A stretch of DNA of 64,000 nucleotides. Source: an uncultured Aquimarina sp. Its GTDB lineage: Bacteria > Bacteroidota > Bacteroidia > Flavobacteriales > Flavobacteriaceae. The notes beneath the pieces were generated by a model that searched no databases, was not told the origin of the DNA, and was given only the letters and a program-made list of their open reading frames with translations. The stretch is from contig CANMSO010000001.1 in assembly GCA_947500545.1 (NCBI GenBank), positions 682,001 through 746,000 on the forward strand, written 5' to 3'. Numbering within the stretch: position 1 is the first letter of the stretch; each line of letters starts with the position of its first letter. The position numbers and the translations under genes were made by a program. This document shows positions 35,405 to 44,732 of this stretch, piece by piece.

Positions 35405-37399
35405 ATGTGGCCATTAATAAACATATCTAAGGGAATTCAATTCTTTTTTCAATCTTTGAAACCGATAATAGGAGGCATATTCTTAATCTTTTCAATAGTA
35501 TCATGCGATAGAGCTCCTAATTTAACTATAGATGTAGAACCTATAGAAGGAGGAAAAGCTACTTATTTACCTCTGGCGCCAAAATCTGCAGGGGAAAAAG
35601 CACAGGTAAAAATAGTTCTTCGGCTTCGTATTACCAATAATGAAAGTAATACAGTAACTGTAAATGATATTGATTTTGCATTTCCAGGCTCTTCTGTTGC
35701 AACTATAGACATGAAGGAAGAAAAACGCGTATTGAATCCAGACAATGATGATCCAGGTACAGGTCAGATAAAATCTATGCAAAAAGCTACATGGTCTAAT
35801 GGTAGAGTTGTATTTGACGATACTTCTATAAGTAATGTTGTGTATTTACCAGCACCAGCTCCTAAACAAATAAAAGTAGAAGTTAGATGTGATGGGTATA
35901 CACAACCAGCTACTATAACGCTAGACCTCATACCCTATACGAACCCTACCGGAGAAGGCGCATTTATATTCCCGATTAGTCCCGCTGATCTTAAAAACAG
36001 TGAATATGCAACCACATCTGCTGTGCATTGGGCTAATGGAGGAGCTAATGGTGTTCAGATATTTGCACATGATATTGGTGTGCAGGGTAAGGACCCAGAC
36101 TCTGGTAAAATGAACGGTTTATTACCCGGAAAGTCGGGAGATAAAAATGAAGACTTTAGAATATGGAGGAAGCCGCTTAGAGCCATGGCAGATGGCGAAG
36201 TAGTAGATTGGTTTGATGGTATGGATAGTAATACCGTACTCGGAGAGTTTCCAGACCCTACACCAAATCCAGTAAGTGGTAATTCATTTTTAATAAAACA
36301 TGGCGATGTAAGAGTACGCTACGCACATTTGATCAAAGGTACTTTGCCTAAAGATTTGATGGTAAAGGGAGCTAAAGTAAAAGCAGGGCAAAAAATTGGA
36401 TTGATAGGTAATTCAGGTAATTCAACCAATCCACATACACATATTCATTGCTTATTACATAGTGGTACTAGATCATTACGTGGTATGCCATTTAAAAATG
36501 CTTGGGTTCTAGAATTAGCAAATCATAACCCTCCCGCAAATAATGACCCTTGGCAAAAGGTATCAGCACAGGGTATTCCCAAAGAATCAGTAGCTATATG
36601 GCCAGGCTCATTATGGCCAGGCAACCTTATCCCTACTGCTGGTATTTCACGTTCTGGCGATTGGGCCAACTCCTATTGGATTAGTCCTAATAGGCAGTCT
36701 TTTGAGCAAAAAGCTCAAGAATTGTTTGATAAACAAGGACGTCGTTTAATTCATGTTGCTACTTTTGAAGAAAACGGAAAACGTAGATGGGCAGGAATTT
36801 CTCGTGCAGGTAATTGGGCCAACTCTTTTTGGGTAAGTAAAAGTCTATCTGATTTTCAGAAAACAGCACAAGATCTTTTTGATAATAAAGGGCGTAGACT
36901 TATTCATGCATCTACGTTTGTAGAAAATGGCCAACGCTTTTGGGTAGGTATTTCCAGAGGAGGAAACTGGGCCAGTAGATTTTGGGTGAGTCCAAACTTT
37001 CAAAGTTTCAAGAAAAAATCACAAGAGCTTTTCGATAAAGATGGTCTACGTCTTATCTGGGTAGAGACTTTTGTAGAAAATGGTCAACGTAAATGGGTCG
37101 GTATTTCACGTTCGGGTAATTGGGCAAACTCTTTTTGGGTAAGTCCCGATTTTCAAAGTTTCAGACAAACATCCCAAGATCTTTTTGACAATAAAGGACG
37201 ACGTCTGGTACATGTATCCACGTACTTAGAAAACGGAAAACGGAAATGGATCGGTATATCACGTTCTGGTAACTGGGCTAATTCCTTTTGGGTAAGCCCG
37301 CATCTAGATCATTTTAACAAGACCGCACAAGACTTGTTTGATGAAAAAGGAAGACGTCTAATTGGATTAGAATTTCTTACAAATGAATCTGGTGAATAA
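35405..37399 (+). CDS. M23-like peptidase lipoprotein with five C-terminal tandem repeats
   Basis: A 664-residue surface lipoprotein. With the ATG at 35405 the signal peptide ends in FSIVSC (Cys around 34); upstream in-frame starts (35324, TTG 35291) would add a hydrophilic leader. Residues about 40-190 form a beta domain. About 190-360 is a LytM/M23-like domain: VHWANGGANGVQ, FAHDIG, RAMADGEVVDW and the HTHIH pair, a zinc-site pattern of peptidoglycan endopeptidases. From about 410 come five ~49-residue repeats (WVGISRSGNWANSFWVS ... GRRLIHVSTF), the pattern of bacterial tandem repeat domain 1, likely surface binding. Monocistronic, with a strong promoter. Confidence 0.85.
   Translation: MWPLINISKGIQFFFQSLKPIIGGIFLIFSIVSCDRAPNLTIDVEPIEGGKATYLPLAPKSAGEKAQVKIVLRLRITNNESNTVTVNDIDFAFPGSSVATIDMKEEKRVLNPDNDDPGTGQIKSMQKATWSNGRVVFDDTSISNVVYLPAPAPKQIKVEVRCDGYTQPATITLDLIPYTNPTGEGAFIFPISPADLKNSEYATTSAVHWANGGANGVQIFAHDIGVQGKDPDSGKMNGLLPGKSGDKNEDFRIWRKPLRAMADGEVVDWFDGMDSNTVLGEFPDPTPNPVSGNSFLIKHGDVRVRYAHLIKGTLPKDLMVKGAKVKAGQKIGLIGNSGNSTNPHTHIHCLLHSGTRSLRGMPFKNAWVLELANHNPPANNDPWQKVSAQGIPKESVAIWPGSLWPGNLIPTAGISRSGDWANSYWISPNRQSFEQKAQELFDKQGRRLIHVATFEENGKRRWAGISRAGNWANSFWVSKSLSDFQKTAQDLFDNKGRRLIHASTFVENGQRFWVGISRGGNWASRFWVSPNFQSFKKKSQELFDKDGLRLIWVETFVENGQRKWVGISRSGNWANSFWVSPDFQSFRQTSQDLFDNKGRRLVHVSTYLENGKRKWIGISRSGNWANSFWVSPHLDHFNKTAQDLFDEKGRRLIGLEFLTNESGE
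36637..37390 (+). repeat. Five in-frame tandem repeats of about 147 bp
   Basis: Each unit codes for GISR(S/A/G)GNWANSFWVS, a variable helix, then QDLFD-KGRRLI and a strand ending ENGxR. The third unit diverges most (SRFWVS, DGLRLIWVET). High conservation between units at DNA level points to recent duplication or recombination. Confidence 0.85.
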
Positions 37400-37425
37400 T
37401 AACAGCATAGTTTTTAAAAATCCTA

Positions 37426-37659
37426 TTATTTGCTATCCTTATTCATGAAATATGTTAAAGCACCTGAGGGGCATTTATGTATTTGACTTTTTAGCATGGC
37501 TGTACTAGAGTGTTCGGGTTGTATCCAAGGCTTTTCTTTTGGATGATATACGTCTGGCAAAGTATTTACACAAATACCAGAATGAATACATTTTTCCGGT
37601 TTCCATACTATGGTTAATTCTCCATTGGTATATTCTTTTCTAATTTCATTTGTTGACAT
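37426..37659 (-). CDS. Divergent 4Fe-4S mono-cluster domain protein
   Basis: A 77-residue protein, MSTNEIRKEYTNGELTIVW at the start. Cysteines in KCIHSGICVNTLP and HKCPSGAL match the Fer4_19 family of small ferredoxin-like proteins, which carry a degenerate cluster site with three or four Cys. The frame extends upstream to 37749 but that part is out of family pattern; the ATG at 37659 gives the usual length. Role probably electron transfer or a (4Fe-4S) sensor. Convergent with the M23 gene. Confidence 0.85.
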   Translation of the reverse strand: MSTNEIRKEYTNGELTIVWKPEKCIHSGICVNTLPDVYHPKEKPWIQPEHSSTAMLKSQIHKCPSGALTYFMNKDSK

Positions 37660-37788
37660 AACAATATGATTTAAAGTGTGATATTTATTGGAATGAATTA
37701 TGTACTTTAAATATACGGCAATATCTGGCAAAATGATAAAGTTTAACAATTATCAAAATGCAATTAGAAAATGCTAGATTAGAATCAG

Positions 37789-38706
37789 CTACTTCCCTTT
37801 CTTTTTATCTAAATGAAAACGATAAATAGCACCAATTCTTATAAATAAGTTACCTGTCATTTCTGGATTAAGCAGATTACGATCATCACCAAACTCAAAA
37901 GCCGAAAGTCGTATGGGTAGTGTATCTCCTTCTTCAAAAACTTCGTAAGATGCACTTGAATATCCTCCTTGTAATCGAACCAGAATACTTTCATCTAAAA
38001 AGCTGTGTTCTACATATGGTCCAAATTCTATGTTAGAAACTTGGGCATATAACTCTGGCACTCCATCTTCTCGTTCAAGACTATAAGACCGTACCGGTGC
38101 CTGAAATCCAAAACCAACAGCAATAGCCGGGTTAAAGCTATAATTCATGTCTGCATTGATAGGTAAATTGGCTGCAACCTCCCAATGTTTATCTTCACTC
38201 ATATAATACAGTCCAAGAACAGGTGTCATTAAAACACCAAAACCTTCTGTTGTTGCATATGCTCCAAAACGATATTGTAAACGATTACTCTTTTGATATT
38301 TTAGTAATGCTAGACCTCCAAAAAAGAGATGGTCACCATCGGTGTGCAGATCCTGACTGGCAATTTTGGGCAGAAACAAGTAGGTTCCAGACCATTTGTC
38401 ATTATGCTTGATGTTTAGTCCGGCTTTTAATGTAATGTTATTTAATGTTGTCGTCTGGGCGTTTGGCGACAAATCTAATCCTTGCTGGTTATAATCTAAC
38501 CCCGTAATTACAGCAACCTTTTCATTTATAGGAATAGGAAATGTTACGGCAACATCCAACAAATTCACATTTGTTTTTGCATCACTATCTTCAAAACTCG
38601 CGTCCAAAATAGTACCATAGTTAATCTTAACAAGGTCTATATAATCTTGGGCAAAAGAGAATTGAGAAATAAGACATAAACTAATAAGTAAGTATAAATG
38701 CTTCAA
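37789..38706 (-). CDS. DUF6268-like outer-membrane beta-barrel protein (TTG start)
   Basis: A 305-residue protein. The frame has no usable ATG, but a TTG at 38706 gives a perfect signal peptide, (M)KHLYLLISLCLISQFSFA, cut after FSFA. The rest alternates aromatic and polar residues in strands (GLDYNQQGLDLS, RLQYRFGAYATTEGFG) and ends in FIRIGAIYRFHLDKKK, as outer-membrane barrels do. The pattern matches the DUF6268 family of Bacteroidota. Function unknown. An upstream TTG at 38772 would place the signal 22 residues inside, so it was rejected. Confidence 0.8.
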   Translation of the reverse strand: MKHLYLLISLCLISQFSFAQDYIDLVKINYGTILDASFEDSDAKTNVNLLDVAVTFPIPINEKVAVITGLDYNQQGLDLSPNAQTTTLNNITLKAGLNIKHNDKWSGTYLFLPKIASQDLHTDGDHLFFGGLALLKYQKSNRLQYRFGAYATTEGFGVLMTPVLGLYYMSEDKHWEVAANLPINADMNYSFNPAIAVGFGFQAPVRSYSLEREDGVPELYAQVSNIEFGPYVEHSFLDESILVRLQGGYSSASYEVFEEGDTLPIRLSAFEFGDDRNLLNPEMTGNLFIRIGAIYRFHLDKKKGK

Positions 38707-39166
38707 AGTAATCAGGTTTTTATTTTTACAAGGCCCAAATATATAATTATTCTTTTTACAGGTACTAATCAACGTGTTTATTCATGAGCTGGTTTTCCAT
38801 AATAAATTATCAAAAAAGAATTAAGTAATTTTTAGCCATTATAACTTATTAAATCTTAAGGGGCTAAACTAAATCAATTCGTCATGAAACTTTTTTATTT
38901 GCTAGCAATAAGTATTTCCTATTATCCAGTTTAAATTTAATTTTATAACCACCTGTTAAACAGATGTATAGGTGTATTTTTTTAGGGTATAATATCCCCC
39001 AAAAAGAGGGGTTAAAACAGATTAAATAGGGAGATAGACCTCTTATTTGGTTATGATAATGCCCATACATTTGCCCTCAGAGTTGAAAAGATATCTTTTC
39101 TAGCCGGCAGATAAAGAGGGGGCTTATCAACTAACTAATTAAGTATTAATTATAAAATTAAAACCA
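38707..39166. other. Intergenic region without recognisable gene
   Basis: 460 bp between the outer-membrane protein and a divergent lipoprotein gene. A short run (ATG at 38883, 16 codons) and a 62-codon minus-strand frame exist but lack family features. TATCTTTT near 39090 may be the -7 box of the lipoprotein gene. Nothing else stands out. Confidence 0.55.
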
Positions 39167-39895
39167 ATGAAAAAAATTCAAAATCTTAAAACCTTAGCAG
39201 CTTTGATAATCGGAGTGCTTTTTATTGTATCATGTGAGAAATCTGATGTAGAGGAAACCGAAATTGACCAAATCGTTGATGTAGAAGAAGGATTCAAAAG
39301 CACCACTGGCAGTAATGACGAAGTATTAGATCTAAAATCAAAGTCTAATCTTCCTGTTCTGAAAATGCATTTTGATAAAGATGTCAGTAAAGAAGAAGCA
39401 ATGCTTAAATTTAATCTTGCTGTAGATAACTATATCAGTAAACAACCATTGCAAGACAAAGCATTTAGCACAGAGTGGTTTTACCGTGTATGGACCTATA
39501 CAGGACATCAATCCAACAATGATACCGACGGTGATGTAGGAGCTTATATTCGTTTTACCACAAGTAAAGGTGGTTATACACCTCCTTTTAATTGGATGGA
39601 TAACTCTGGTGATGACCGAGAAGGTGGTTGGGATGCTTACTTATTTAAAGCTTCTTTCCCAGGAGAGGCCGTAGAATGGGTAGAAGTTGATTATGGGCGA
39701 GTGTATCTAAAAGGTACTGATGGATGGTTTATCACACAGTTTGTAGTACAGTTATGGACTAGTGATCAAACGTTACCTGCGCAAGGATTCTCTCAATTCT
39801 GGTCTTATCCAAATGTTTGGTTGGATAACGATAGCGGAAGCGGATGGGATAATTATTATAGCGGAAACATTGGTACAGGAAGGATAACCTTCTAA
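39167..39895 (+). CDS. Lipoprotein of unknown function
   Basis: 242 residues, lipoprotein signal ending in LFIVSC (Cys23) and an acidic tether (EKSDVEETEIDQ). After a linker there is a beta domain from about 100: TEWFYRVWTYTGHQSNNDTDGDVGAYIRF, GGWDAYLF, VEWVEVDYGRVYLKG, pattern of a PLAT- or jelly-roll-like sandwich with an Asp-rich loop (possible calcium site); this is only a guess. It ends GTGRITF. Monocistronic with its own terminator at 39925-39960. Surface-exposed given the acidic tether. Confidence 0.75.
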   Translation: MKKIQNLKTLAALIIGVLFIVSCEKSDVEETEIDQIVDVEEGFKSTTGSNDEVLDLKSKSNLPVLKMHFDKDVSKEEAMLKFNLAVDNYISKQPLQDKAFSTEWFYRVWTYTGHQSNNDTDGDVGAYIRFTTSKGGYTPPFNWMDNSGDDREGGWDAYLFKASFPGEAVEWVEVDYGRVYLKGTDGWFITQFVVQLWTSDQTLPAQGFSQFWSYPNVWLDNDSGSGWDNYYSGNIGTGRITF

Positions 39896-39924
39896 AACCA
39901 ATAGTCTACTAGTAAAAATTATGA

Positions 39925-39960
39925 AACAGCCTATTACGTTATGTAGTAGGTTGTTTTGTT
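39925..39960 (+). terminator. Terminator of the 242-residue lipoprotein gene
   Basis: A 12-bp stem with two G-U pairs (AACAGCCTATTA against TAGTAGGTTGTT), a 7-nt loop and a following TTTTGTT. It lies 30 nt after the stop and abuts the convergent transhydrogenase gene, so it may serve both strands. Confidence 0.75.
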
Positions 39961-39961
39961 A

Positions 39962-41389
39962 TTAGATCAACTCTCCTGCTTTTTTTACTTTTTTGCCTGA
40001 TATGTTCCCTAATCCATCATAGCAGGCATACTTATACAAACTATGTAATGTTGGATAATTAAATACGGTGGCAATGAGTTTATCCAGCGTTTTCTTTTCC
40101 TGTACCAGTTGCATACCGTAGTGAATCAACTCGGTAGCAAAATGTCCCATAATGTGAACTCCCAAAATAACTCTGGTACTTTTGTCAAAAATTAATTTCA
40201 GGTATCCATTATCAGTATCTCCCATGATCATACCTCTGGCTGTATCACGATAATAGCTATACCCTACTCCATAATCAATCTTTGTACCCTTGGCTTGTTC
40301 TTCGGTGATACCAACCATAGAAACTTCAGGAACTGTATATATTCCGTAAGGAAAAATATCTGCAAGAGTTTCTAAATCCCCTGTATCAAACATATGAGTT
40401 ATGGCAATACGTCCTTGTTCCATACTGGTACTGGCTAAAGCCGGAAACCCTATTACATCTCCAACGGCATATATATTAGGGATGTTGGTTTGAAATTTGT
40501 CATTCACCAAAACTGTTTCGCGTTTTCCTGTTTTAAGGCCAATCCCATCACAATTAAGGCCTTTGATGTTACCACTACGCCCTGCAGCAAACAAAAACAT
40601 ATCTACATTGAGAATCTGTCCGGATCGTAGAATTAGCTTAAGCGGTTTATCATCATCTTGCGGTTCAAATTCTGTAACGGAATTGTTGAACAAAATTTTA
40701 ATCTCATTTTTCTTCATCTGATCTACTAAGGCTTCAGAAATTTCGCTATCCAAAAAGCCAAGAATCTTATCGTGATCATTTACAACAAAAGTTTTTACAC
40801 CCATTGCTCCAAAAATAGTAGCATATTCACAGCCTATTACTCCTGCACCTAATACACAAATAGATTTGGGAAACTTTGTAATGTTTAAAATAGTATCAGA
40901 ATCCAGTACACGTATATTATCAAATGGGATATTTGGAGGATGATATGGATATGAACCCGTAGCAATGAGAATGTACTTGCTTTCTAGAATCTGTTCTAGC
41001 TCACCGGATATTTTAATATGATTGGGATCTATAAAACTGGCAAAACCTTCATAGATGTCTATCCCATGTTTTTCGAGATTATGTTTAACGGTTTTATTCA
41101 TGTGATTAGTTACCACATTCTTTCTATATAAGAAATCATGAACCCCTGTTTCTCTTCCTACTTCTTTATCCACTCCAAATACCCCTTTTTGATATATTCC
41201 GGATAAATACAGTGCAGTTTCTTTTAATGTTTTTGAAGGCAGTGTACCTGTCTGAACGCCTGCACCACCAAATTTACTACGCTCCTTTTCTATAAGAGCT
41301 ACTTTATAACCAAAGTATGCTGCTTTTGCAGCTGCTTTTTCGCCAGCTGGCCCTGAGCCAATGACAATTAGATCGTATTTCTTCGCCAT
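39962..41389 (-). CDS. sthA: Soluble pyridine nucleotide transhydrogenase (Si-specific)
   Basis: A 475-residue flavoprotein of the disulfide-reductase fold. The FAD motif GSGPAGEKAA is at the start; the region that holds the redox CxxxxC in dihydrolipoamide dehydrogenase reads GGAGVQTGTLPSKTL, without cysteines, which is diagnostic of SthA/UdhA. The NAD(P) motif GAGVIGCEYATIFGAMG and the C-terminal dimer domain (TVFNYPTLHSLYKYA) are intact. It balances NADH and NADPH in the cytoplasm. It lies 30 nt downstream of the cyclase gene on the same strand. Confidence 0.95.
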   Translation of the reverse strand: MAKKYDLIVIGSGPAGEKAAAKAAYFGYKVALIEKERSKFGGAGVQTGTLPSKTLKETALYLSGIYQKGVFGVDKEVGRETGVHDFLYRKNVVTNHMNKTVKHNLEKHGIDIYEGFASFIDPNHIKISGELEQILESKYILIATGSYPYHPPNIPFDNIRVLDSDTILNITKFPKSICVLGAGVIGCEYATIFGAMGVKTFVVNDHDKILGFLDSEISEALVDQMKKNEIKILFNNSVTEFEPQDDDKPLKLILRSGQILNVDMFLFAAGRSGNIKGLNCDGIGLKTGKRETVLVNDKFQTNIPNIYAVGDVIGFPALASTSMEQGRIAITHMFDTGDLETLADIFPYGIYTVPEVSMVGITEEQAKGTKIDYGVGYSYYRDTARGMIMGDTDNGYLKLIFDKSTRVILGVHIMGHFATELIHYGMQLVQEKKTLDKLIATVFNYPTLHSLYKYACYDGLGNISGKKVKKAGELI

Positions 41390-41419
41390 TTTTTATATCT
41401 AGTTAATATTATTCTATGC

Positions 41420-43390
41420 TTACTTACTTATCATTTGTGTTATTTCATCCCATGTTGCTGTTTTTTTATCAAGAAAGGTTTTGCATCGATCCATAAAGAT
41501 AGCTACGGCCCTGTCTTCGGGATATTTTGTATGCAATTCTGAAAAAATAACCGATGCTTCAGCTATTTCCTTATTTTTTATATGTTTTACGGCTTCATTA
41601 TAGGTTTTTAGATAAGCAATCTTTGTTTTCTCTCTTGGAGATAAGAATTCATATACCGAAAGAGTTTTTGATTTTCCTTTTACATTTACTTTATCCAAAA
41701 ATCGATACTTAAAGGAAGATTTTTTCTTCAGCTTAGATAGTGTAGCTTCTGTACCTATAATCTTGGCCTGGTAATACTTAGTTAACCCTTCTACCCTTGA
41801 CGACGTATTAACCGCATCAGAGATTACCGTAGTTTCTAACCTATGATCATGCCCTATTGTTCCCAAAATTAGGTTTCCTGTATGAATACCTGTACCCACT
41901 TCTATTGGAAGTTTATTTTCCTTTTCCAGCTTCTGATTAAAATCATCAAGGAAATCTTCAAACTCAAAAACAGTTTGTATGGCATGATCAGGGTTTTCTG
42001 GAAACAATGCCATTACCGAGTCACCAATAAATTTATCAATAAACCCTCCGTTACGTCTTATTATGGGGACAATACCACTAAGATACCCGTTCAGGAAATC
42101 AAAATTCTCTTGTGGACTAAGAGATTCAGAGATTTTGGTGAATTCACGAATGTCTGCAAATATTACAGTCATTTCCCGTTCTACCTGATCACCAAGTTGT
42201 ACCTGTTCAATACTATCTCTACCCAAGTTCTGCAAAAATTCTTGAGGTACAAAACGGCTGTTCGCCTCACTAAGACGTGTTAATTTTTTATTGGCATTCG
42301 CCAATTCTGTAGTACGTTCATCTACTTTTTGTTTAAAAAACTTGAGTCGGGAGATTACTTCATCTTTAAGGAAAGAAAAGTTTTTGGTAAGACTTCCTAT
42401 TTCATCGTCTGTGCGTACAACAGGGTGTTCTGTTTCTAATGTGAAATTACTATCCACAAATCGTGTAATGTGCAAGGTAAGTTCTGTAAGTGGTTTGGTA
42501 ATTTTCTTAGAAATCATAGAACTTATCCACACACTTATGATCATAAGTAAAATCGAAATCACTCCGAAAGAGGCAGTAAGCTGTTTGAATTCTGCGTCTG
42601 CCCACTCTTGGGTATGAAGTACTATGCTACTAAAATCGGCTTCGCATATGGTGATTGTTTGGTCCAATTTTTGTTTTAAACCAGAATTGTCCCTAATTCC
42701 GATTCGCTGATCTAATTCTACTAATTGCAAGAACTTATCTCGATACCCCAATAAATAGGATAATATTTCACTCTTTCTAGCTTTAGAGATCCTCCTGTTT
42801 GCTACAGTTTCTTGTGCGAGCTTATCTACTAATTGCGTAAGTCTAGTTACGTAAACAGATTCATTACGCATAATATAATCCTTCTCATATCGTCTAAGGT
42901 ATAGAATATCTTCTGTAGCAATCTCATTAATATCTTCGAGCCAATGCGCATCTTTTCTCATCGTTCCTTCTAGGTTGAAATTCTTGTACCCCCTAGCCTG
43001 AATTTGTTCTATAAGTTCTAAGAAAACGGCATCGATCTCTGTGATGTCTGAACGAATAAATTCTACACCCCCTGCCAGTGCCCCTTCTTCTTCAAAGTCA
43101 ACCTTCATTAGATAAGAACGCGTACTGTCTAATAATTTTAGATATTGATCCAGGTATTCGTTATCACCTGTACGGAAGAATTTTGGGTCTCTTGAGGCAT
43201 AACTAAAAAAATCCTGTTGAGCCTTTGCGCTTTTTAGAAGCATAACATAGGATTGTTCTATTGCTTCGGTACGCTTCAAGACTTTTTCACGCTTTTTAAG
43301 GTAAGTAATAGAAAGCATGATAATCACAAAGCTAAAGCTGATGAAAACCAGAAACCAAAATAATAATCGATGACGAAAGGTGCGAAACAT
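41420..43390 (-). CDS. Membrane-bound adenylate/guanylate cyclase with HAMP domain
   Basis: A 656-residue sensor cyclase. Transmembrane segments at about 11-29 and 272-292 flank a helical periplasmic sensor; a HAMP domain (KKITKPLTELTLHITRFV) and a coiled coil (about 360-395) follow. The class III catalytic domain has both metal Asp residues (VIFADIREFT and FIGDSVMALFP), and DAVNTSSRVEGL with the transition-state Asn/Arg. A C-terminal TPR-like tail (about 595-656) ends it. It should make cAMP (or cGMP) in response to an external signal. Confidence 0.93.
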   Translation of the reverse strand: MFRTFRHRLLFWFLVFISFSFVIIMLSITYLKKREKVLKRTEAIEQSYVMLLKSAKAQQDFFSYASRDPKFFRTGDNEYLDQYLKLLDSTRSYLMKVDFEEEGALAGGVEFIRSDITEIDAVFLELIEQIQARGYKNFNLEGTMRKDAHWLEDINEIATEDILYLRRYEKDYIMRNESVYVTRLTQLVDKLAQETVANRRISKARKSEILSYLLGYRDKFLQLVELDQRIGIRDNSGLKQKLDQTITICEADFSSIVLHTQEWADAEFKQLTASFGVISILLMIISVWISSMISKKITKPLTELTLHITRFVDSNFTLETEHPVVRTDDEIGSLTKNFSFLKDEVISRLKFFKQKVDERTTELANANKKLTRLSEANSRFVPQEFLQNLGRDSIEQVQLGDQVEREMTVIFADIREFTKISESLSPQENFDFLNGYLSGIVPIIRRNGGFIDKFIGDSVMALFPENPDHAIQTVFEFEDFLDDFNQKLEKENKLPIEVGTGIHTGNLILGTIGHDHRLETTVISDAVNTSSRVEGLTKYYQAKIIGTEATLSKLKKKSSFKYRFLDKVNVKGKSKTLSVYEFLSPREKTKIAYLKTYNEAVKHIKNKEIAEASVIFSELHTKYPEDRAVAIFMDRCKTFLDKKTATWDEITQMISK

Positions 43391-43623
43391 CTGATTGTAT
43401 TAATATTGGATATATCTATCTGCACAAGTTATACAGATTCTTATTTTGAAAAATTAGGTTTCTAACGATTAGGGCAAATTCGTTTTAAGGATCAGAAAAT
43501 CTTTAATAGATTCACACTACAATATAATCAAGTTTGCGCTTTTTTTTCACGTTTTTTGTGACTATTATAAAAACTTTATGCTAACAATTAGGTTATAATC
43601 GTCTGAATTAATATCTTTTAACT

Positions 43624-43977
43624 ATGATCTTTGTTTGGATTCTATTAGCACATTGGATGGGAGATTATGGTTTTCAAACCTCCAAAATGGCGCTGGGCAA
43701 AAGCCACCACTTCAAATGGCTTGCCTATCATGTACTAACTTACACTAGTATTTTACTTATCTGCAGTTTATTATTATTTCCTTTGGAAATTGCTATTGGG
43801 TATTTATTGATTAATGGTGTTTTGCATGGTATTACTGACTTTTTTACGAGTAAACTCACATCAAAGTACCGAGAAACTCCACGTATATTCTATATTGTAT
43901 TGGGATTGGATCAAATGATACATACGATAACCCTATATGTAACCTTTCTTAACAGAGAATCCCTGGTGTTTTTTTAA
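43624..43977 (+). CDS. DUF3307 membrane protein
   Basis: A 117-residue small integral membrane protein. The start WILLAHWMGDYGFQTSKMALGKS and HVLTYTSILL, then LHGITDFFTSKLTSK and a final FYIVLGLDQMIHTITLY fit DUF3307, with conserved His, Asp and Gln residues in the membrane that hint at an enzyme or metal site. Function unknown. The 3' end overlaps the convergent AhpD-like gene by 4 nt. Confidence 0.88.
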   Translation: MIFVWILLAHWMGDYGFQTSKMALGKSHHFKWLAYHVLTYTSILLICSLLLFPLEIAIGYLLINGVLHGITDFFTSKLTSKYRETPRIFYIVLGLDQMIHTITLYVTFLNRESLVFF

Positions 43978-44552
43978 TCCTCAACGGTATCAGAAAGTGC
44001 GGCAATAAAACCTTCATCTACATTTATTTTTGTGGCATCGGCCAAATGGCTATAAAAAACCGCCATCCCAGACATGGCTATAATTTCGAGAATTTCTGCT
44101 TTAGAATACCCCAATCCTTTAAGGGTAATAAAATCTTCCTCGCTAGATAAATTTGGTTTTTTAGACAATTTTACAGCAAAATCAATAGCAGCTTTATCTT
44201 TTGGATTATCAGAATCTGGTAAAGTATGCGCATTAACCAGTGATTCTATTTGCTCAGGTAAAGCACCCATACTATAACAAAATACTTGATGTGCCGTCTC
44301 GCAGTAGTTGCAATGTTTTAGAGACGAAATGGCAATCATGATCATCTCTTTTAGTTTGCGATCCAACACACCGCTCCCTAATATATATTTCATAGCAGGT
44401 ACAATGCCTTGTAATGCCATTGGAGCGTCTCCCCATACTTGAAAAAAGTGCGGAACAAAGGGAGCGCCAAGTTCTTCCTTAATAGTTTCAAAAGTGTTTT
44501 CTAATTCTGGTGTAATGGCAGGATTCTCGAAAATAGTACTTATCGTTTTCAT
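43974..44552 (-). CDS. Carboxymuconolactone decarboxylase-family (AhpD-like) protein
   Basis: A 192-residue all-helical protein. The redox motif LKHCNYCETAHQ (CxxC followed by His) is that of AhpD-like alkylhydroperoxidase proteins, which reduce peroxides or act as thiol carriers. The rest (LDRKLKEMIMIAISS, DFAVKLSKKPNLSSEEDF, SKAEILEIIAMSG) is a normal CMD fold. No signal peptide. Monocistronic. Confidence 0.92.
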   Translation of the reverse strand: MKTISTIFENPAITPELENTFETIKEELGAPFVPHFFQVWGDAPMALQGIVPAMKYILGSGVLDRKLKEMIMIAISSLKHCNYCETAHQVFCYSMGALPEQIESLVNAHTLPDSDNPKDKAAIDFAVKLSKKPNLSSEEDFITLKGLGYSKAEILEIIAMSGMAVFYSHLADATKINVDEGFIAALSDTVED

Positions 44553-44732
44553 AGCATAACATATTTAAGTTGGTTATATAAAAGTACGAAACGATTTAAT
44601 AGAATGTATTAAATAAAGACGAAACTTGTTTATGATATCTTTTGTCTTAATAAATACTGACTCTCCTAAGCTTAATTACGCTATGAGATACAATAATATT
44701 ATTATATCTTTAAAACATAAAACACACATGTC

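Noticed and set aside
38882..39070. 62-codon minus-strand frame in an intergenic region
   Set aside because: No signal, motif or supporting context; composition typical of non-coding AT-rich DNA.
41882..42283. 133-codon frame opposite the HAMP cyclase
   Set aside because: Lies wholly within a strongly supported catalytic-domain coding region.
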